Shown: positions 1 through 7,412, counted from the first letter of the stretch. The stretch: DNA of 17,033 nucleotides from Ectothiorhodospiraceae bacterium (GCA_007125455.1 SLDE01000131.1:1-17033); one strand, 5' to 3'. The notes: generated by a model not told the origin, from the sequence alone. Translations and numbers: made by a program.

Positions 1-208
1 CGCACCTCGTCCCTGATTTTTCGCGGTGCAGCCACGCCCCCTGTGGGAGCGCCTCCGGCGCGATAAAATCAATCGCGGCGCAGCCGCTCCTACCCACCTC
101 GTATCTCGTCCCTCGCACCTCGTCCCTGATTTTTCGCGGTGCAGCCACGCCCCCTGTGGGAGCGCCTCCGGCGCGATAAAATCAATCGCGGCAGAGCCGC
201 TCCTACCC
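1..208. repeat. Tandem pair of REP/BIME-like palindromic units
   Basis: Two near-identical 95-nt copies lie at 1-95 and 114-208 (period 113), differing mainly by GC versus AG in the right arm. Each contains two REP-like arms in opposite orientation: a left arm with GTGGGAGCGCC...GGCGCGAT and a right arm whose complement reads GTAGGAGCGGC...GCCGCGAT, joined by a short AT-rich spacer TAAAATCA. The linker between copies carries degenerate CGTCCCTCGCACCT-type repeats. Arms of the GTAGGAGCGGCTT type are familiar as intergenic REP elements in many gammaproteobacteria. They sit just downstream of the recR stop codon, so they may act as an mRNA 3' barrier or terminator for the minus-strand operon. 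No convincing gene lies in 1-219. Confidence 0.8.
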
Positions 209-219
209 GCCGCTGAAAC

Positions 220-813
220 TCAGACTTCCCTGCGCCCATTAAAGGCGTGGGAGAGCGTGCCGCCGTCGACGTACTCCAGTTCACCGCCCAGCGGGATGCC
301 GTGGGCCAGACGGGTGACGCGGATCCCCCGCTGGCGCACCATCTCGCTGATGTAATGGGCGGTGGCCTCCCCTTCGACGGTAGGATTGGTGGCAAGGATC
401 ACCTCTTGCACTGGTTCTTCGTCCAGCAGGGTGGCCAATCTATCCAGCCCGATCTCCTCCGGGCCGATCCCGTCCAACGGCGATAGGTGGCCCATCAGCA
501 CGAAATACTTGCCCTGAAAGCCGGTGGCCTGATCCAGCGCGGCCACATCGGCGGGGGATTCTACGATGCACAATAGCCCGCTATCACGGCGCGGGCTGGC
601 ACAGATCGGGCACAGCGCGTGCTCGCTCAGGGTGCGACAGCGGCTGCAATGGCCCACATGCTCTACCGCCTCCTGCAAGGTGGCGGCCAGGCGCAGGGCC
701 GCTGGCCGATCCCGTTCCAGCAGGTGGTAGGCCATCCGCTGGGCGGACTTTGGCCCCACCCCAGGCAGACAGCGCAGAGACTCAATGAGTTGGGAGATAA
801 GGGGTGTTGTCAT
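220..813 (-). CDS. recR: Recombination mediator protein RecR
   Basis: RecR (197 aa) works with RecF and RecO in the cytoplasm to load RecA on gapped DNA. Visible parts are an N-terminal helix-hairpin-helix around LRCLPGVGPKSAQRMAYHLL (about residues 13-32), a four-cysteine zinc finger (C56, C59, C68, C71; HCSRC...CPIC), and a Toprim domain from about residue 80 with LCIVESPADVAALD and the conserved ATNPTVEGEATAHYI stretch. Length matches the family (about 198-200 aa). I chose the ATG at 813 (MTTPLISQLIESL), which matches the family N-terminus. A TTG 30 nt upstream would add ten unlikely residues. No strong ribosome binding site is visible. It is the last gene of the ffs-dnaX-ybaB-recR block and is followed by REP elements. 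Confidence 0.97.
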   Translation of the reverse strand: MTTPLISQLIESLRCLPGVGPKSAQRMAYHLLERDRPAALRLAATLQEAVEHVGHCSRCRTLSEHALCPICASPRRDSGLLCIVESPADVAALDQATGFQGKYFVLMGHLSPLDGIGPEEIGLDRLATLLDEEPVQEVILATNPTVEGEATAHYISEMVRQRGIRVTRLAHGIPLGGELEYVDGGTLSHAFNGRREV

Positions 814-889
814 AAAAGTCAGTAACAAGCTATCAAGCGACAAGATACAAGCACACTAGCACCATTCCCTTGTAACTTGTCACTTTTTG

Positions 890-908
890 CTGCCTTTTAA
901 AAAGGCAG
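890..908 (-). other. Palindrome over the ybaB stop codon
   Basis: CTGCCTTTTAAAAAGGCAG is an almost perfect palindrome giving an 8-bp stem with a 3-nt loop. It spans the last codons and TAA stop of ybaB. The minus-strand sequence after it is A-rich, not T-rich, so it is not a standard intrinsic terminator. It could affect stability or translation at the ybaB-recR boundary; this is inference from the palindrome alone. Confidence 0.4.
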
Positions 909-1220
909 CTTCATGCCCGGCGGCAGGTTGAGGCCGTCGGTCATTCCCGACATGCGCTCCTTGGAGGCCTGTTCGAGCTGACGCACGGCGTCATTCACTG
1001 CGGCGGCGAGCAGATCTTCGAGCATTTCCTTGTCGTCGGACATCAGGCTGTCGTCGATGCTGACACGCTTGAGGTCGTGGCGACCGGTCATCACGACCTT
1101 GACCATGCCACCACCGGACTGGCCATTGACCTCCATGTTGGCCAGTTCTTCCTGGGCCTTTTGCATGTCGGCCTGCATCTTCTGGGCCTGCTTCATCAGG
1201 TTACCAAGTCCACCTTTCAT
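897..1220 (-). CDS. ybaB: YbaB/EbfC family nucleoid-associated protein
   Basis: This 107-aa protein belongs to the YbaB/EbfC family of small dimeric DNA-binding proteins that associate with the nucleoid. The diagnostic start MKGGLGNLMKQAQKMQADMQ leads into a long N-terminal helix. It is followed by the MEVNGQSGGGMVKVVMTGRHDLKRVSID sheet region, and then LMSDDKEMLEDLLAAAVNDA near the C-terminal helix. Length is typical. The ATG at 1220 is preceded by a good ribosome binding site (GAGGTGAAGC ATG). It lies 29 nt downstream of dnaX and upstream of recR, the conserved order in which the three are usually cotranscribed. Assignment rests on whole-length family resemblance. Confidence 0.96.
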   Translation of the reverse strand: MKGGLGNLMKQAQKMQADMQKAQEELANMEVNGQSGGGMVKVVMTGRHDLKRVSIDDSLMSDDKEMLEDLLAAAVNDAVRQLEQASKERMSGMTDGLNLPPGMKLPF

Positions 1221-1249
1221 TGCTTCACCTCGTTCACTATCAATATGGG

Positions 1250-2986
1250 TTATTCATCGTGTGGCCGAACCGAATCGGGGATCAGTCCGGCATCAAAACT
1301 GTCCATCAGGCTGCGCAGTTGCGGGTCGTCGTCGATGGCCTGCTCGGCCTGCCGTTGACGTGCCTGTTGTGCCTCCTCACGCAGTGCCTTGGGGGTGGTA
1401 AGGGCTTGCTCTGCCAGTTCCAGTTTGAGCTGGACAGTCGTACCGTAGTGCTGATTCAGGGCCTCCAGCAGGCCACTTTCCCACTTGGGGCTGTGCAGGT
1501 TTTTGAAGTTGGGATCCAGCGCCAATTCTAGCCGTGCGCCAGCGCAGACACTCACCGAGCAATGCTCTGCCAGTTGACGGGTCATGCCACTGAGGGGCAA
1601 ACGCGCCACCAGCTCGGCCCAGGCACCGGGGCTTTCCAGCCCTGCCATGCCGGGCTGTGTGGCATTGGCAACCGGACGGGACGGCTCTGCTGGGGGGGGC
1701 GTTGGTGCTGCTGGTGGCACCGCTGTGGCTGGCGGCGCTGCTGTAGCTGGCGGCGCCGCTGTAGCTGGCGGCGCCGGGGCGCGCGCTGTTGATGTAGGTG
1801 TCGACGCAACTGGCGCTGTCGGGGTTGCCTCGGGCCTGGTGCCGATCTCTGGAGACGGTGTCGCGGCAGCGGTCGGGGCACGACGCGGCAGCGGCTCGTC
1901 CTTGCCCGGGCGAAAGGCCAACATGCGCAGCAGGATCATCTCGAAACCCTGGCGCGGTTCGGGGGCCAGCGGCAGGTCGCGTCGCCCGAGGGTGCCGATC
2001 TGATAGTAAAGCTGGATCTGCTCGGGCTCAAAACGCTGGGACAAGGCCTGCAGCGCCTCGCGATCCCCCAGGCTGTCGTCCAGCGCCTCGGGCACCTGGC
2101 GGGCCAGGGCGAGGCGTTGCAGCATGGAGTTGAGTTCGTTGAGCACCCCGGAAAAATCCGGTGACTGTTCGGCCAGCGCGGCCACCTCGGCCATCAGCGC
2201 CACCCCGTCGCCAGCGGCGAGGTGTTCGAGCAGGGTATGGATACGCTGGCGATCGATGCTGCCCAGCATCGCCAACACCTCGGCGGTGTCGATGCGCCCG
2301 CCGCCATGGGCGATCCCCTGGTCGAGCAGGCTTAGTGCATCGCGCATCGAGCCATCGGCGGCACGGGCCAGCTCCAACAGGGCCGGGGCCTGATACGCCA
2401 CACCCTCTTGCTGCAGGATCATCTCAAGATGGGCGCGGATCAGCTCCAATGGCAGCCGTTTGAGGCTGAATTGCAAACAACGCGAGAGGATGGTAACCGG
2501 CAGCTTTTGCGGATCGGTGGTGGCGAGCAGGAATTTGACGTGGGGTGGGGGCTCTTCGAGGGTCTTGAGCAGGGCATTAAAGCTGTGCCCGGAGAGCATG
2601 TGCACCTCATCGATGAGGTAGACCTTGTAGCGCCCGCGGGTGGGGGCATACTGGACGTTCTCCAGCAATTCGCGGGTGTCTTCCACCTTGGTGCGCGAGG
2701 CGGCATCCACCTCGATCAGGTCGACAAAGCGCCCCTCGTCGATCTCGCGGCAGGCGCTGCACTCACCGCAGGGATGGGCACTGATCCCCTGCTCACAGTT
2801 GATCGACTTGGCAAGGATGCGCGCCACGCTGGTCTTGCCCACCCCACGGGTGCCAGTAAACAGAAAGGCGTGGTGCAGGCGATCATTATCGAGGGCATTG
2901 ATCAACGCACGCAGCACGTGCTCTTGCCCTACCATCTGCGGGAAGGTGCGCGGGCGCCACTTTCGGGCCAGGACCTGATAACTCAT
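1250..2986 (-). CDS. dnaX: DNA polymerase III subunit gamma/tau
   Basis: DnaX (578 aa) is the clamp-loader ATPase of the replicative polymerase. Walker A is GTRGVGKT (residues 45-52). Zinc-binding cysteines are C64, C73, C76 and C79, Walker B is LIDEVH (124-129), and the SRC arginine finger follows at 168-170. Domain III ends near residue 360. Then comes a low-complexity Ala/Pro/Thr linker (about 365-445) with three hexapeptide repeats, followed by a tau-type C-terminal domain shorter than that of E. coli (tau 643 aa). I chose ATG at 2986 (MSYQVLARKWRP), preceded by GGAG with an 8-nt spacer. Two upstream TTG codons are less likely. No A AAA AAG slippery site was seen, but a run of eight C falls exactly at codons 430-432 (see findings). 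It follows the SRP RNA and precedes ybaB. Confidence 0.97.
   Translation of the reverse strand: MSYQVLARKWRPRTFPQMVGQEHVLRALINALDNDRLHHAFLFTGTRGVGKTSVARILAKSINCEQGISAHPCGECSACREIDEGRFVDLIEVDAASRTKVEDTRELLENVQYAPTRGRYKVYLIDEVHMLSGHSFNALLKTLEEPPPHVKFLLATTDPQKLPVTILSRCLQFSLKRLPLELIRAHLEMILQQEGVAYQAPALLELARAADGSMRDALSLLDQGIAHGGGRIDTAEVLAMLGSIDRQRIHTLLEHLAAGDGVALMAEVAALAEQSPDFSGVLNELNSMLQRLALARQVPEALDDSLGDREALQALSQRFEPEQIQLYYQIGTLGRRDLPLAPEPRQGFEMILLRMLAFRPGKDEPLPRRAPTAAATPSPEIGTRPEATPTAPVASTPTSTARAPAPPATAAPPATAAPPATAVPPAAPTPPPAEPSRPVANATQPGMAGLESPGAWAELVARLPLSGMTRQLAEHCSVSVCAGARLELALDPNFKNLHSPKWESGLLEALNQHYGTTVQLKLELAEQALTTPKALREEAQQARQRQAEQAIDDDPQLRSLMDSFDAGLIPDSVRPHDE
1722..1775. repeat. Three 18-bp tandem repeats in the dnaX linker
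   Basis: Units at 1722-1739, 1740-1757 and 1758-1775 share the core GCTGTAGCTGGCGGCGCC, with the first unit slightly diverged. In dnaX they encode the repeated hexapeptide PPATAA/PPATAV of the disordered linker. Whole-codon length means copy-number change would keep the reading frame. This is a likely site of length variation between strains. Confidence 0.85.
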
Positions 2987-3060
2987 CAACAACGCTCCGG
3001 GACACAGACGGCTGAATAACAGCGGCGATTATAGCGCGGATGGAAGACGGAGGAAATTTA

Positions 3061-3175
3061 GGTGGCAACCCGCACCAGCCACACCCCGGCGCCCGAGTCC
3101 ACCGCTGCGGCTGCTCCCTTCCAGGCCTGACCGGGTTCACGGTTTATCGTCGCGAGGGGACCAATGCAGGTCACC
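3061..3175 (-). ncRNA. ffs: Bacterial small signal recognition particle RNA (4.5S)
   Basis: The minus strand carries the SRP RNA apical signature GGTCAGGCCTGGAAGGGAGC followed by AGCC (complement of about 3108-3132), which corresponds to GGTCAGGTCCGGAAGGAAGC in E. coli and is the Ffh-binding loop. The ends pair: the 5' part CTGCATTGGTC and the 3' part GCTGGTGCGGG form a long stem with several G-U pairs, closed by GGTG (5') and CACC (3'). This gives one long hairpin of about 105-115 nt. Exact ends are estimated from pairing. It lies directly upstream of dnaX, the common gammaproteobacterial position, and has a plausible sigma-70 promoter just upstream. Confidence 0.93.
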
Positions 3176-3188
3176 ATTGATGCGGCGC

Positions 3189-3217
3189 ATGATAACAGAG
3201 TTGGGGGCGAAAGGCAG
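3189..3217 (-). promoter_or_regulatory. Probable sigma-70 promoter of the SRP RNA
   Basis: On the minus strand CTGCCT (3212-3217) and TATCAT (3189-3194) are separated by 17 nt. The predicted start is about 7-12 nt further on, close to the 5' end of the SRP RNA deduced from pairing (about 3175). The -10 match is good and the -35 match is moderate. It partly underlies the intergenic sequence after the 77-aa membrane protein. Confidence 0.5.
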
Positions 3218-3451
3218 CTATTGATTCACACCCAGACCCATCTTCATACGGATCAGGCGGATGGCCAACAGCACCACCGGGGTGGCGTGCATCAGCAGAT
3301 CGAGGATGTCGATCGGACGTACCAACTCACCGGCGGCGAGCATCTTGAGCTTCTCCCACAGATGCGGCTCGGGGAAGAATGGCGAGAGCCCCAGCAAGAG
3401 CGCGGCGATCACCAGGATGTGTAGGGGGAATCGATCCAGCCAGCCAAACAT
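3218..3451 (-). CDS. Small two-helix membrane protein of unknown function
   Basis: This 77-aa protein has two hydrophobic segments, about residues 9-25 (PLHILVIAALLLGLSPFF) and 51-67 (DLLMHATPVVLLAIRLI). Between them is a charged, conserved-looking linker with FPEPHLWEKLKML and GELVRPIDILDLLMH, and the C-terminus is basic. I recall short proteins of this type in gammaproteobacteria, sometimes labelled RND transporter. It is far too short to be a pump and that label should not be taken as function. ATG at 3451 has a ribosome binding site (GAGGA, 8-nt spacer). It lies 46 nt after the GGDEF-EAL gene on the same strand and just before the SRP RNA, so it may be cotranscribed with the LuxP-like/GGDEF-EAL pair. 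Its role is unknown. Confidence 0.8.
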   Translation of the reverse strand: MFGWLDRFPLHILVIAALLLGLSPFFPEPHLWEKLKMLAAGELVRPIDILDLLMHATPVVLLAIRLIRMKMGLGVNQ

Positions 3452-3497
3452 TCAGGGGTTCCTCATGGTAGTAGGGTGCATCTTAGCATGAACGGCC

Positions 3498-6242
3498 TTA
3501 CGCCTCCCCCATGCACTGGCGCAGCAGGGCATCGATCTCCTCGGCGGGCAATGGCCTGCCAAACAGGTAGCCCTGGTAAAAATGGCAACCTTCGCGTGCC
3601 AAAAAGAGCCGTTGCGCCTCGGTCTCGACCCCTTCGGCGATCGTGGTGAAACCCAGGCTATCGGCCATGGCGATGATGGCGCGCACAATCACCGCATCGT
3701 TAAGGTCGTCCACCACATCGCGCACGAAGCTTTGATCGATCTTGAGCTGGTTGAGCGGCAGGCGCTTGAGGTAGGAGAGCGAAGAATAGCCGGTGCCAAA
3801 GTCGTCGATGGAAAAACCCACCCCAAGCTCCTTGAGCTGGGCCATGATCGCCACGGTGTCGTCCACATCCTCAAGCATCATGCTCTCGGTGATCTCCAGC
3901 TTGAGCCCAGCGGTATCCACTCCGGTCGCGGCCACCACGGCGCGCACCTGCTCCACAAAGTCCACATGGCGGAACTGGCGTGGACTGATGTTCACCGCCA
4001 TGCTCACCAGATTACCCCGCTCCTGTTGCCAACGGGCCAGCTGTAAGCAGGCCTGCTCCAACACCCATTGCCCCAGCGGCAGGATCAGGCCGGTCTCCTC
4101 CGCCAGGGGAATGAATTCGCCCGGGGATATCATCCCCCGTTCGGGATGCTCCCAGCGCACCAATGCCTCCACACCAACCAGGCAGTTGCCACTATCAAAC
4201 TGCGGCTGATAATAGAGCAAGAAACACTGATCGAGCAGCGCCCGGCGCAGGTCGTGCTCCAGCGCGGTGCGCTCCTCCAAGAAGGCCTGCATGGCCGGCT
4301 CAAAGAAGCGGATCGCATTGCGCCCGGCCGCCTTGGCACGGTACATTGCCATATCGGCATGGCGCAGCAACTCATCCACCGGCTTGTCACTGCCCCGGAA
4401 CAGGGTGATCCCGATACTGGGGGTGCTGTGGTAGTGCTTGCCTTGCAGCAGATAGAGCTGATTGAGCGCGGCCAGCAGCTTCTCGGCCACGGTTTCCACC
4501 TGGCGCACCGCCCGCTGATGGTTGTTCCCCACCCCTTCGAGCATCACCACAAACTCATCACCGCCCTGGCGCGCCACGGTATCCACGTCACGCACGCTGT
4601 GGTGCAGACGCCGCGCCACCTCGACCAACAGCAGATCACCCACCTCGTGTCCCATGGTGTCGTTTAGGGTCTTGAAGTTGTCCAGGTCGATAAACAGCAA
4701 TGCCCCGTAGGCCCCGCTGCGTGCACTACTGGCCAGGGCTTGATGAAGGCGATCCAGCAGCAGGCGGCGGTTGGGCAAGCCAGTGAGCGGGTCGAAAAAG
4801 GCCAACTCATGGATGCGATCCTCGGCCTCCTTGCGCTCGGTGATGTCGACCATGACCCCGCGCAGGCGCTGTACCCGCCCGCGATTGCGCTCGATACGGG
4901 TAATATCACGGATCCATACGATAGCCCCACTGGCATGGAGCATGCGGTATTCGAAGGTCAGGTCCTCAGCGCCGCGCATCGCCGTCTGCAAGGCGCTCAG
5001 GGTATGCTGTCGATCCTCTGGGTGGATGTGTTTCTCCCAAAACCCGGGCTGATAACACATCGCCACGCTGTAGCCGAGCATACGCTCCACATGGGAGGAG
5101 ATGAAGGTGAAGTTTATCTCCCGATCGGTTTCCCAGTAGATCACGCTGGCCTCGTCGAGGATGGTGCGATAGCGCTGTTCGTTGATCCCCAGCTCGGCCA
5201 CCATGGTATTAAAGGTTCTCGCCAGGCTGCCGATCTCATCGTTGCGATGGCTGGTCGGCACCACCAGGTGGCGATCCCGCTCGTGGGCCAGACGACGCAC
5301 ATCACGGGCAAGGGCATTGAGGGGCTGAACCACCTGGCGATGCAGCAGGAGAAAGAGCAACAGCAGGGCCAACAGGATCACCGGCAGCAACAGACCCGCG
5401 TTACGATAGAAGATCGCCCCAAGTTCGTCCTCATGGGCCACCACCATTGCCCACTCTACCGGCAGCGCTTGCCCCTGGTAGCTTACCGCACGGGTCGCCT
5501 TGCGCCACGGCAGTTCGGCCTTGCCTCGTCCAGTGTCGCCAAACAGCCGCCTATACACATCCTCCTCGCCGGCCACGGCGGGTACCGCACGCCCATCGAC
5601 CAGCAGTCCCAGCGCCGCGATCCCGCTACGCAGGCGCAAACGGTGGAGCAACGGGGTGTTGTGGTTGAGTACAATCCCGGCCAGCAGACGCGCATAGACC
5701 CGCCCGGTGTCCGGGTGAATAAGGGAGCGACTGGTCGCTAGCAGATAGTGGCTCCTGCCTTCATCATCCTGCAGTGTCAGCCACCGCCAGTGGGAGGAGA
5801 CCTCGGCTCCGGCGTCCAGCAATAGCAACCGGGCCGTGGAGTCGGCGTGCCCCTGTACCAGGCTGCCATCCAGCCAGGCGGGGTCATCTTCGCGCTGGAT
5901 AAACAGATAGTCCAGCAGGCTTTCGCGATGACGCAAACGCAGACGATGCAGCTGTTCCCTTGCCGCTGCCCGATCCCCCTGCGCGAGGCTGTCTACCAGC
6001 CCTGGATGCAGCACCATCGCCTCCAGTGAGCGCTCCACCTCAGCCAACTCGCTCTCCAGCGAAAGCTGCAGGAGCGCCGCATGCTGATCAAAGCTGCGGG
6101 CAAGGCCCGCCTCGATGGTTTGGCGCGCCCCCTTTTCGACCAGCCACAACGAAAAGCCCACCAACAGCAGCGCCACAACCGCCACCATCAACAGTAGCTT
6201 GCGTGCCAGGCTGGTCTCCCGCATAGGGGGCACAGTGCTCAC
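3498..6242 (-). CDS. Membrane GGDEF-EAL protein with LuxQ-like periplasmic sensor domain
   Basis: This 914-aa bifunctional c-di-GMP protein has TM1 at about 15-35, a periplasmic domain at about 36-279, TM2 at about 281-300, then HAMP (about 301-355) and PAS/PAC (about 356-470). The GGDEF domain begins with DPLTGLPNR (484-492) and has GGDEF at 560-564 with an RDVD inhibitory site at 551-554. The EAL domain has EAL at 692-694, NISPRQF (751), EITES (783), DDFGTGYSS (813), KIDQSF (834), IAEGVET and YQG. Both catalytic domains therefore look intact. The periplasmic part resembles the LuxQ periplasmic domain: HPDTGRV, GIVLNHNTPLLHRLRLRSGI and LLVDGRAVP parallel LuxQ DPSTGEV, NAVVLDNNFALMEKL and LVANSVPLA (compared from memory). 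The GTG start at 6242 overlaps the upstream TGA in GTGA, with GGGGA 9 nt before it, indicating translational coupling to the LuxP-like gene. The ATG at codon 7 is an alternative start. Confidence 0.93.
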   Translation of the reverse strand: MSTVPPMRETSLARKLLLMVAVVALLLVGFSLWLVEKGARQTIEAGLARSFDQHAALLQLSLESELAEVERSLEAMVLHPGLVDSLAQGDRAAAREQLHRLRLRHRESLLDYLFIQREDDPAWLDGSLVQGHADSTARLLLLDAGAEVSSHWRWLTLQDDEGRSHYLLATSRSLIHPDTGRVYARLLAGIVLNHNTPLLHRLRLRSGIAALGLLVDGRAVPAVAGEEDVYRRLFGDTGRGKAELPWRKATRAVSYQGQALPVEWAMVVAHEDELGAIFYRNAGLLLPVILLALLLLFLLLHRQVVQPLNALARDVRRLAHERDRHLVVPTSHRNDEIGSLARTFNTMVAELGINEQRYRTILDEASVIYWETDREINFTFISSHVERMLGYSVAMCYQPGFWEKHIHPEDRQHTLSALQTAMRGAEDLTFEYRMLHASGAIVWIRDITRIERNRGRVQRLRGVMVDITERKEAEDRIHELAFFDPLTGLPNRRLLLDRLHQALASSARSGAYGALLFIDLDNFKTLNDTMGHEVGDLLLVEVARRLHHSVRDVDTVARQGGDEFVVMLEGVGNNHQRAVRQVETVAEKLLAALNQLYLLQGKHYHSTPSIGITLFRGSDKPVDELLRHADMAMYRAKAAGRNAIRFFEPAMQAFLEERTALEHDLRRALLDQCFLLYYQPQFDSGNCLVGVEALVRWEHPERGMISPGEFIPLAEETGLILPLGQWVLEQACLQLARWQQERGNLVSMAVNISPRQFRHVDFVEQVRAVVAATGVDTAGLKLEITESMMLEDVDDTVAIMAQLKELGVGFSIDDFGTGYSSLSYLKRLPLNQLKIDQSFVRDVVDDLNDAVIVRAIIAMADSLGFTTIAEGVETEAQRLFLAREGCHFYQGYLFGRPLPAEEIDALLRQCMGEA

Positions 6243-7372
6243 TGCGGTGCATCCCCGCTCGCATTCGCCGCCGAGTAACGAAAGGCCCGCAACCGCGCCT
6301 GCTGTCGCTGTTCGGACGACATCCCCTGCTCCATCAGCACCATCTCACCAGCAAACACCAGCGGCACCTCTTCGCTACGTCCCAGGGCATCCAGCGCGAT
6401 GGCCTCGGCGATGGCCACCCCCGCGTCATCGTTGATCCGCATCACCGTCAGTGATAGCTCGCCGCGCGCCAACGCATCCAATTCCTCATCGCCCCCTCCC
6501 CAACCGTTGACCACCACCTCATCCAGCCGCCCCTGCTCACGCAGGGCCCGCACGGCACCCAGAGCGATATCGGTGGAGCAGGCATAGATCATCCCCAACT
6601 GAGGATATCGCTGCAGTGCATCCAGGGTGGCGCGGTAGCCACGCTGAAAGTCCAGATCGGTGTGGTAGACCGCCAAGGGTGTGATCCCCCGGCTTTGCCG
6701 GATGGCCTCAATAAAGCTCTCGCCGCGTACCTCACTCAAATAGCCGCGATGGGGCAACAAGGCGACATACCCACTGTCCCGATCCACATCCATTTGCTCG
6801 GCCAGCATATGGCTTCCGTGAATGTGGTCAAAGCCCACATACATCATCGGCTGCATCCCATCCCAGCGGCGCAACGGGGTGGTGATATTTTGCAGGATCA
6901 CCCGGGGACGCCCGGCGGCGAGAATGCGCTCCACTACCGCCACATGGGTCGAACTACTCAAGGTATAGATTAGGTAATCGGGGTCACTGGCCAACACCTC
7001 GGACAGCTGCGCCAACTGCCGTTCGAACTGCGACTCGGTGGGACCGCTGAAGTGAACCTCCAACTGGTAGGGGATCCCCAGCTCATCCATGCGCCCACGA
7101 AAGGCCGCAACACTGCTGCGCCAGTATCCCGAGGCCTGCTCACCTGGATAGACCTTGACCACACGGATCGCCTCCAGCGCTGCAGTGTCCACCGCCTGCG
7201 CCGCCATCGGCGCAGAAACCCTCGCTGCCATGGCGGCCATGAGTGCCTCCTGTTTCGGGTGGTGCTCAAAGAAGTCCTGCAACCGCCAGTAGGGATAGTC
7301 GTTCGCCGTGACGCTGCCGCTCCAGATAAGCAACAGCACCAGCAATGAAAACCATTTATTTTTTATGGACAT
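6239..7372 (-). CDS. luxP: LuxP-like periplasmic autoinducer-2 receptor
   Basis: This 377-aa periplasmic binding protein of the ribose-binding type has a signal peptide (residues 1-23, cleavage after VTA). Blocks VYPGEQASGYW (74-84), VILQNITTPLRRWD (158-171), YVGFDH (178-183), LSEVRGESF (212-220), IYACSTDIALGAV (262-274), VNGWGGGDEELDA (288-300) and TVMRINDDAGVAIAEAI (309-325) closely match Vibrio LuxP. Residues equivalent to the AI-2 contacts of V. harveyi LuxP (Q77, S79, W82, N159, R215, S265, T266, D267, W289, R310) are all present here as Q79, S81, W84, N162, R216, S266, T267, D268, W291 and R312. Residue matching was done from memory of LuxP. The start ATG is fixed by an in-frame TAG 15 nt upstream; the ribosome binding site is weak. 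It overlaps the next gene by 4 nt, which implies a receptor/transducer pair. The true ligand is not proven. Confidence 0.92.
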   Translation of the reverse strand: MSIKNKWFSLLVLLLIWSGSVTANDYPYWRLQDFFEHHPKQEALMAAMAARVSAPMAAQAVDTAALEAIRVVKVYPGEQASGYWRSSVAAFRGRMDELGIPYQLEVHFSGPTESQFERQLAQLSEVLASDPDYLIYTLSSSTHVAVVERILAAGRPRVILQNITTPLRRWDGMQPMMYVGFDHIHGSHMLAEQMDVDRDSGYVALLPHRGYLSEVRGESFIEAIRQSRGITPLAVYHTDLDFQRGYRATLDALQRYPQLGMIYACSTDIALGAVRALREQGRLDEVVVNGWGGGDEELDALARGELSLTVMRINDDAGVAIAEAIALDALGRSEEVPLVFAGEMVLMEQGMSSEQRQQARLRAFRYSAANASGDAPQ

Positions 7373-7388
7373 AACATTGTTTTTCTAC

Positions 7389-7412
7389 TTGACCAAAAAC
7401 ATCCTGTTGACC
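7389..7412. promoter_or_regulatory. Direct repeat in the divergent luxP-like/nfeD intergenic region
   Basis: TTGACC occurs at 7389-7394 and again at 7407-7412, an 18-nt period, within the 134-nt divergent region. Lying 17-40 nt upstream of the LuxP-like ATG, it could be an operator in the leader of the minus-strand transcript. Neither copy has a convincing -10 partner on the plus strand. No clear sigma-70 promoter could be assigned for either divergent gene. Confidence 0.2.

Noticed and set aside
1584..2003. Plus-strand frame of 139 codons opposite dnaX
   Set aside because: Repetitive Gly/Ala product mirrors the Ala/Pro linker of dnaX read antisense in GC-rich DNA; no ribosome binding site or family resemblance.
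1250..2986. E. coli-type dnaX ribosomal frameshift (A AAA AAG with stem-loop)
   Set aside because: No such heptamer was found; only the C8 run is present, and it is reported separately as a hypothesis.
4740..5741. Long plus-strand frame (333 codons) opposite the GGDEF-EAL gene
   Set aside because: Antisense to a strongly conserved coding sequence, low-complexity Gln/His-rich product and no recognisable domain; typical GC-rich shadow frame.
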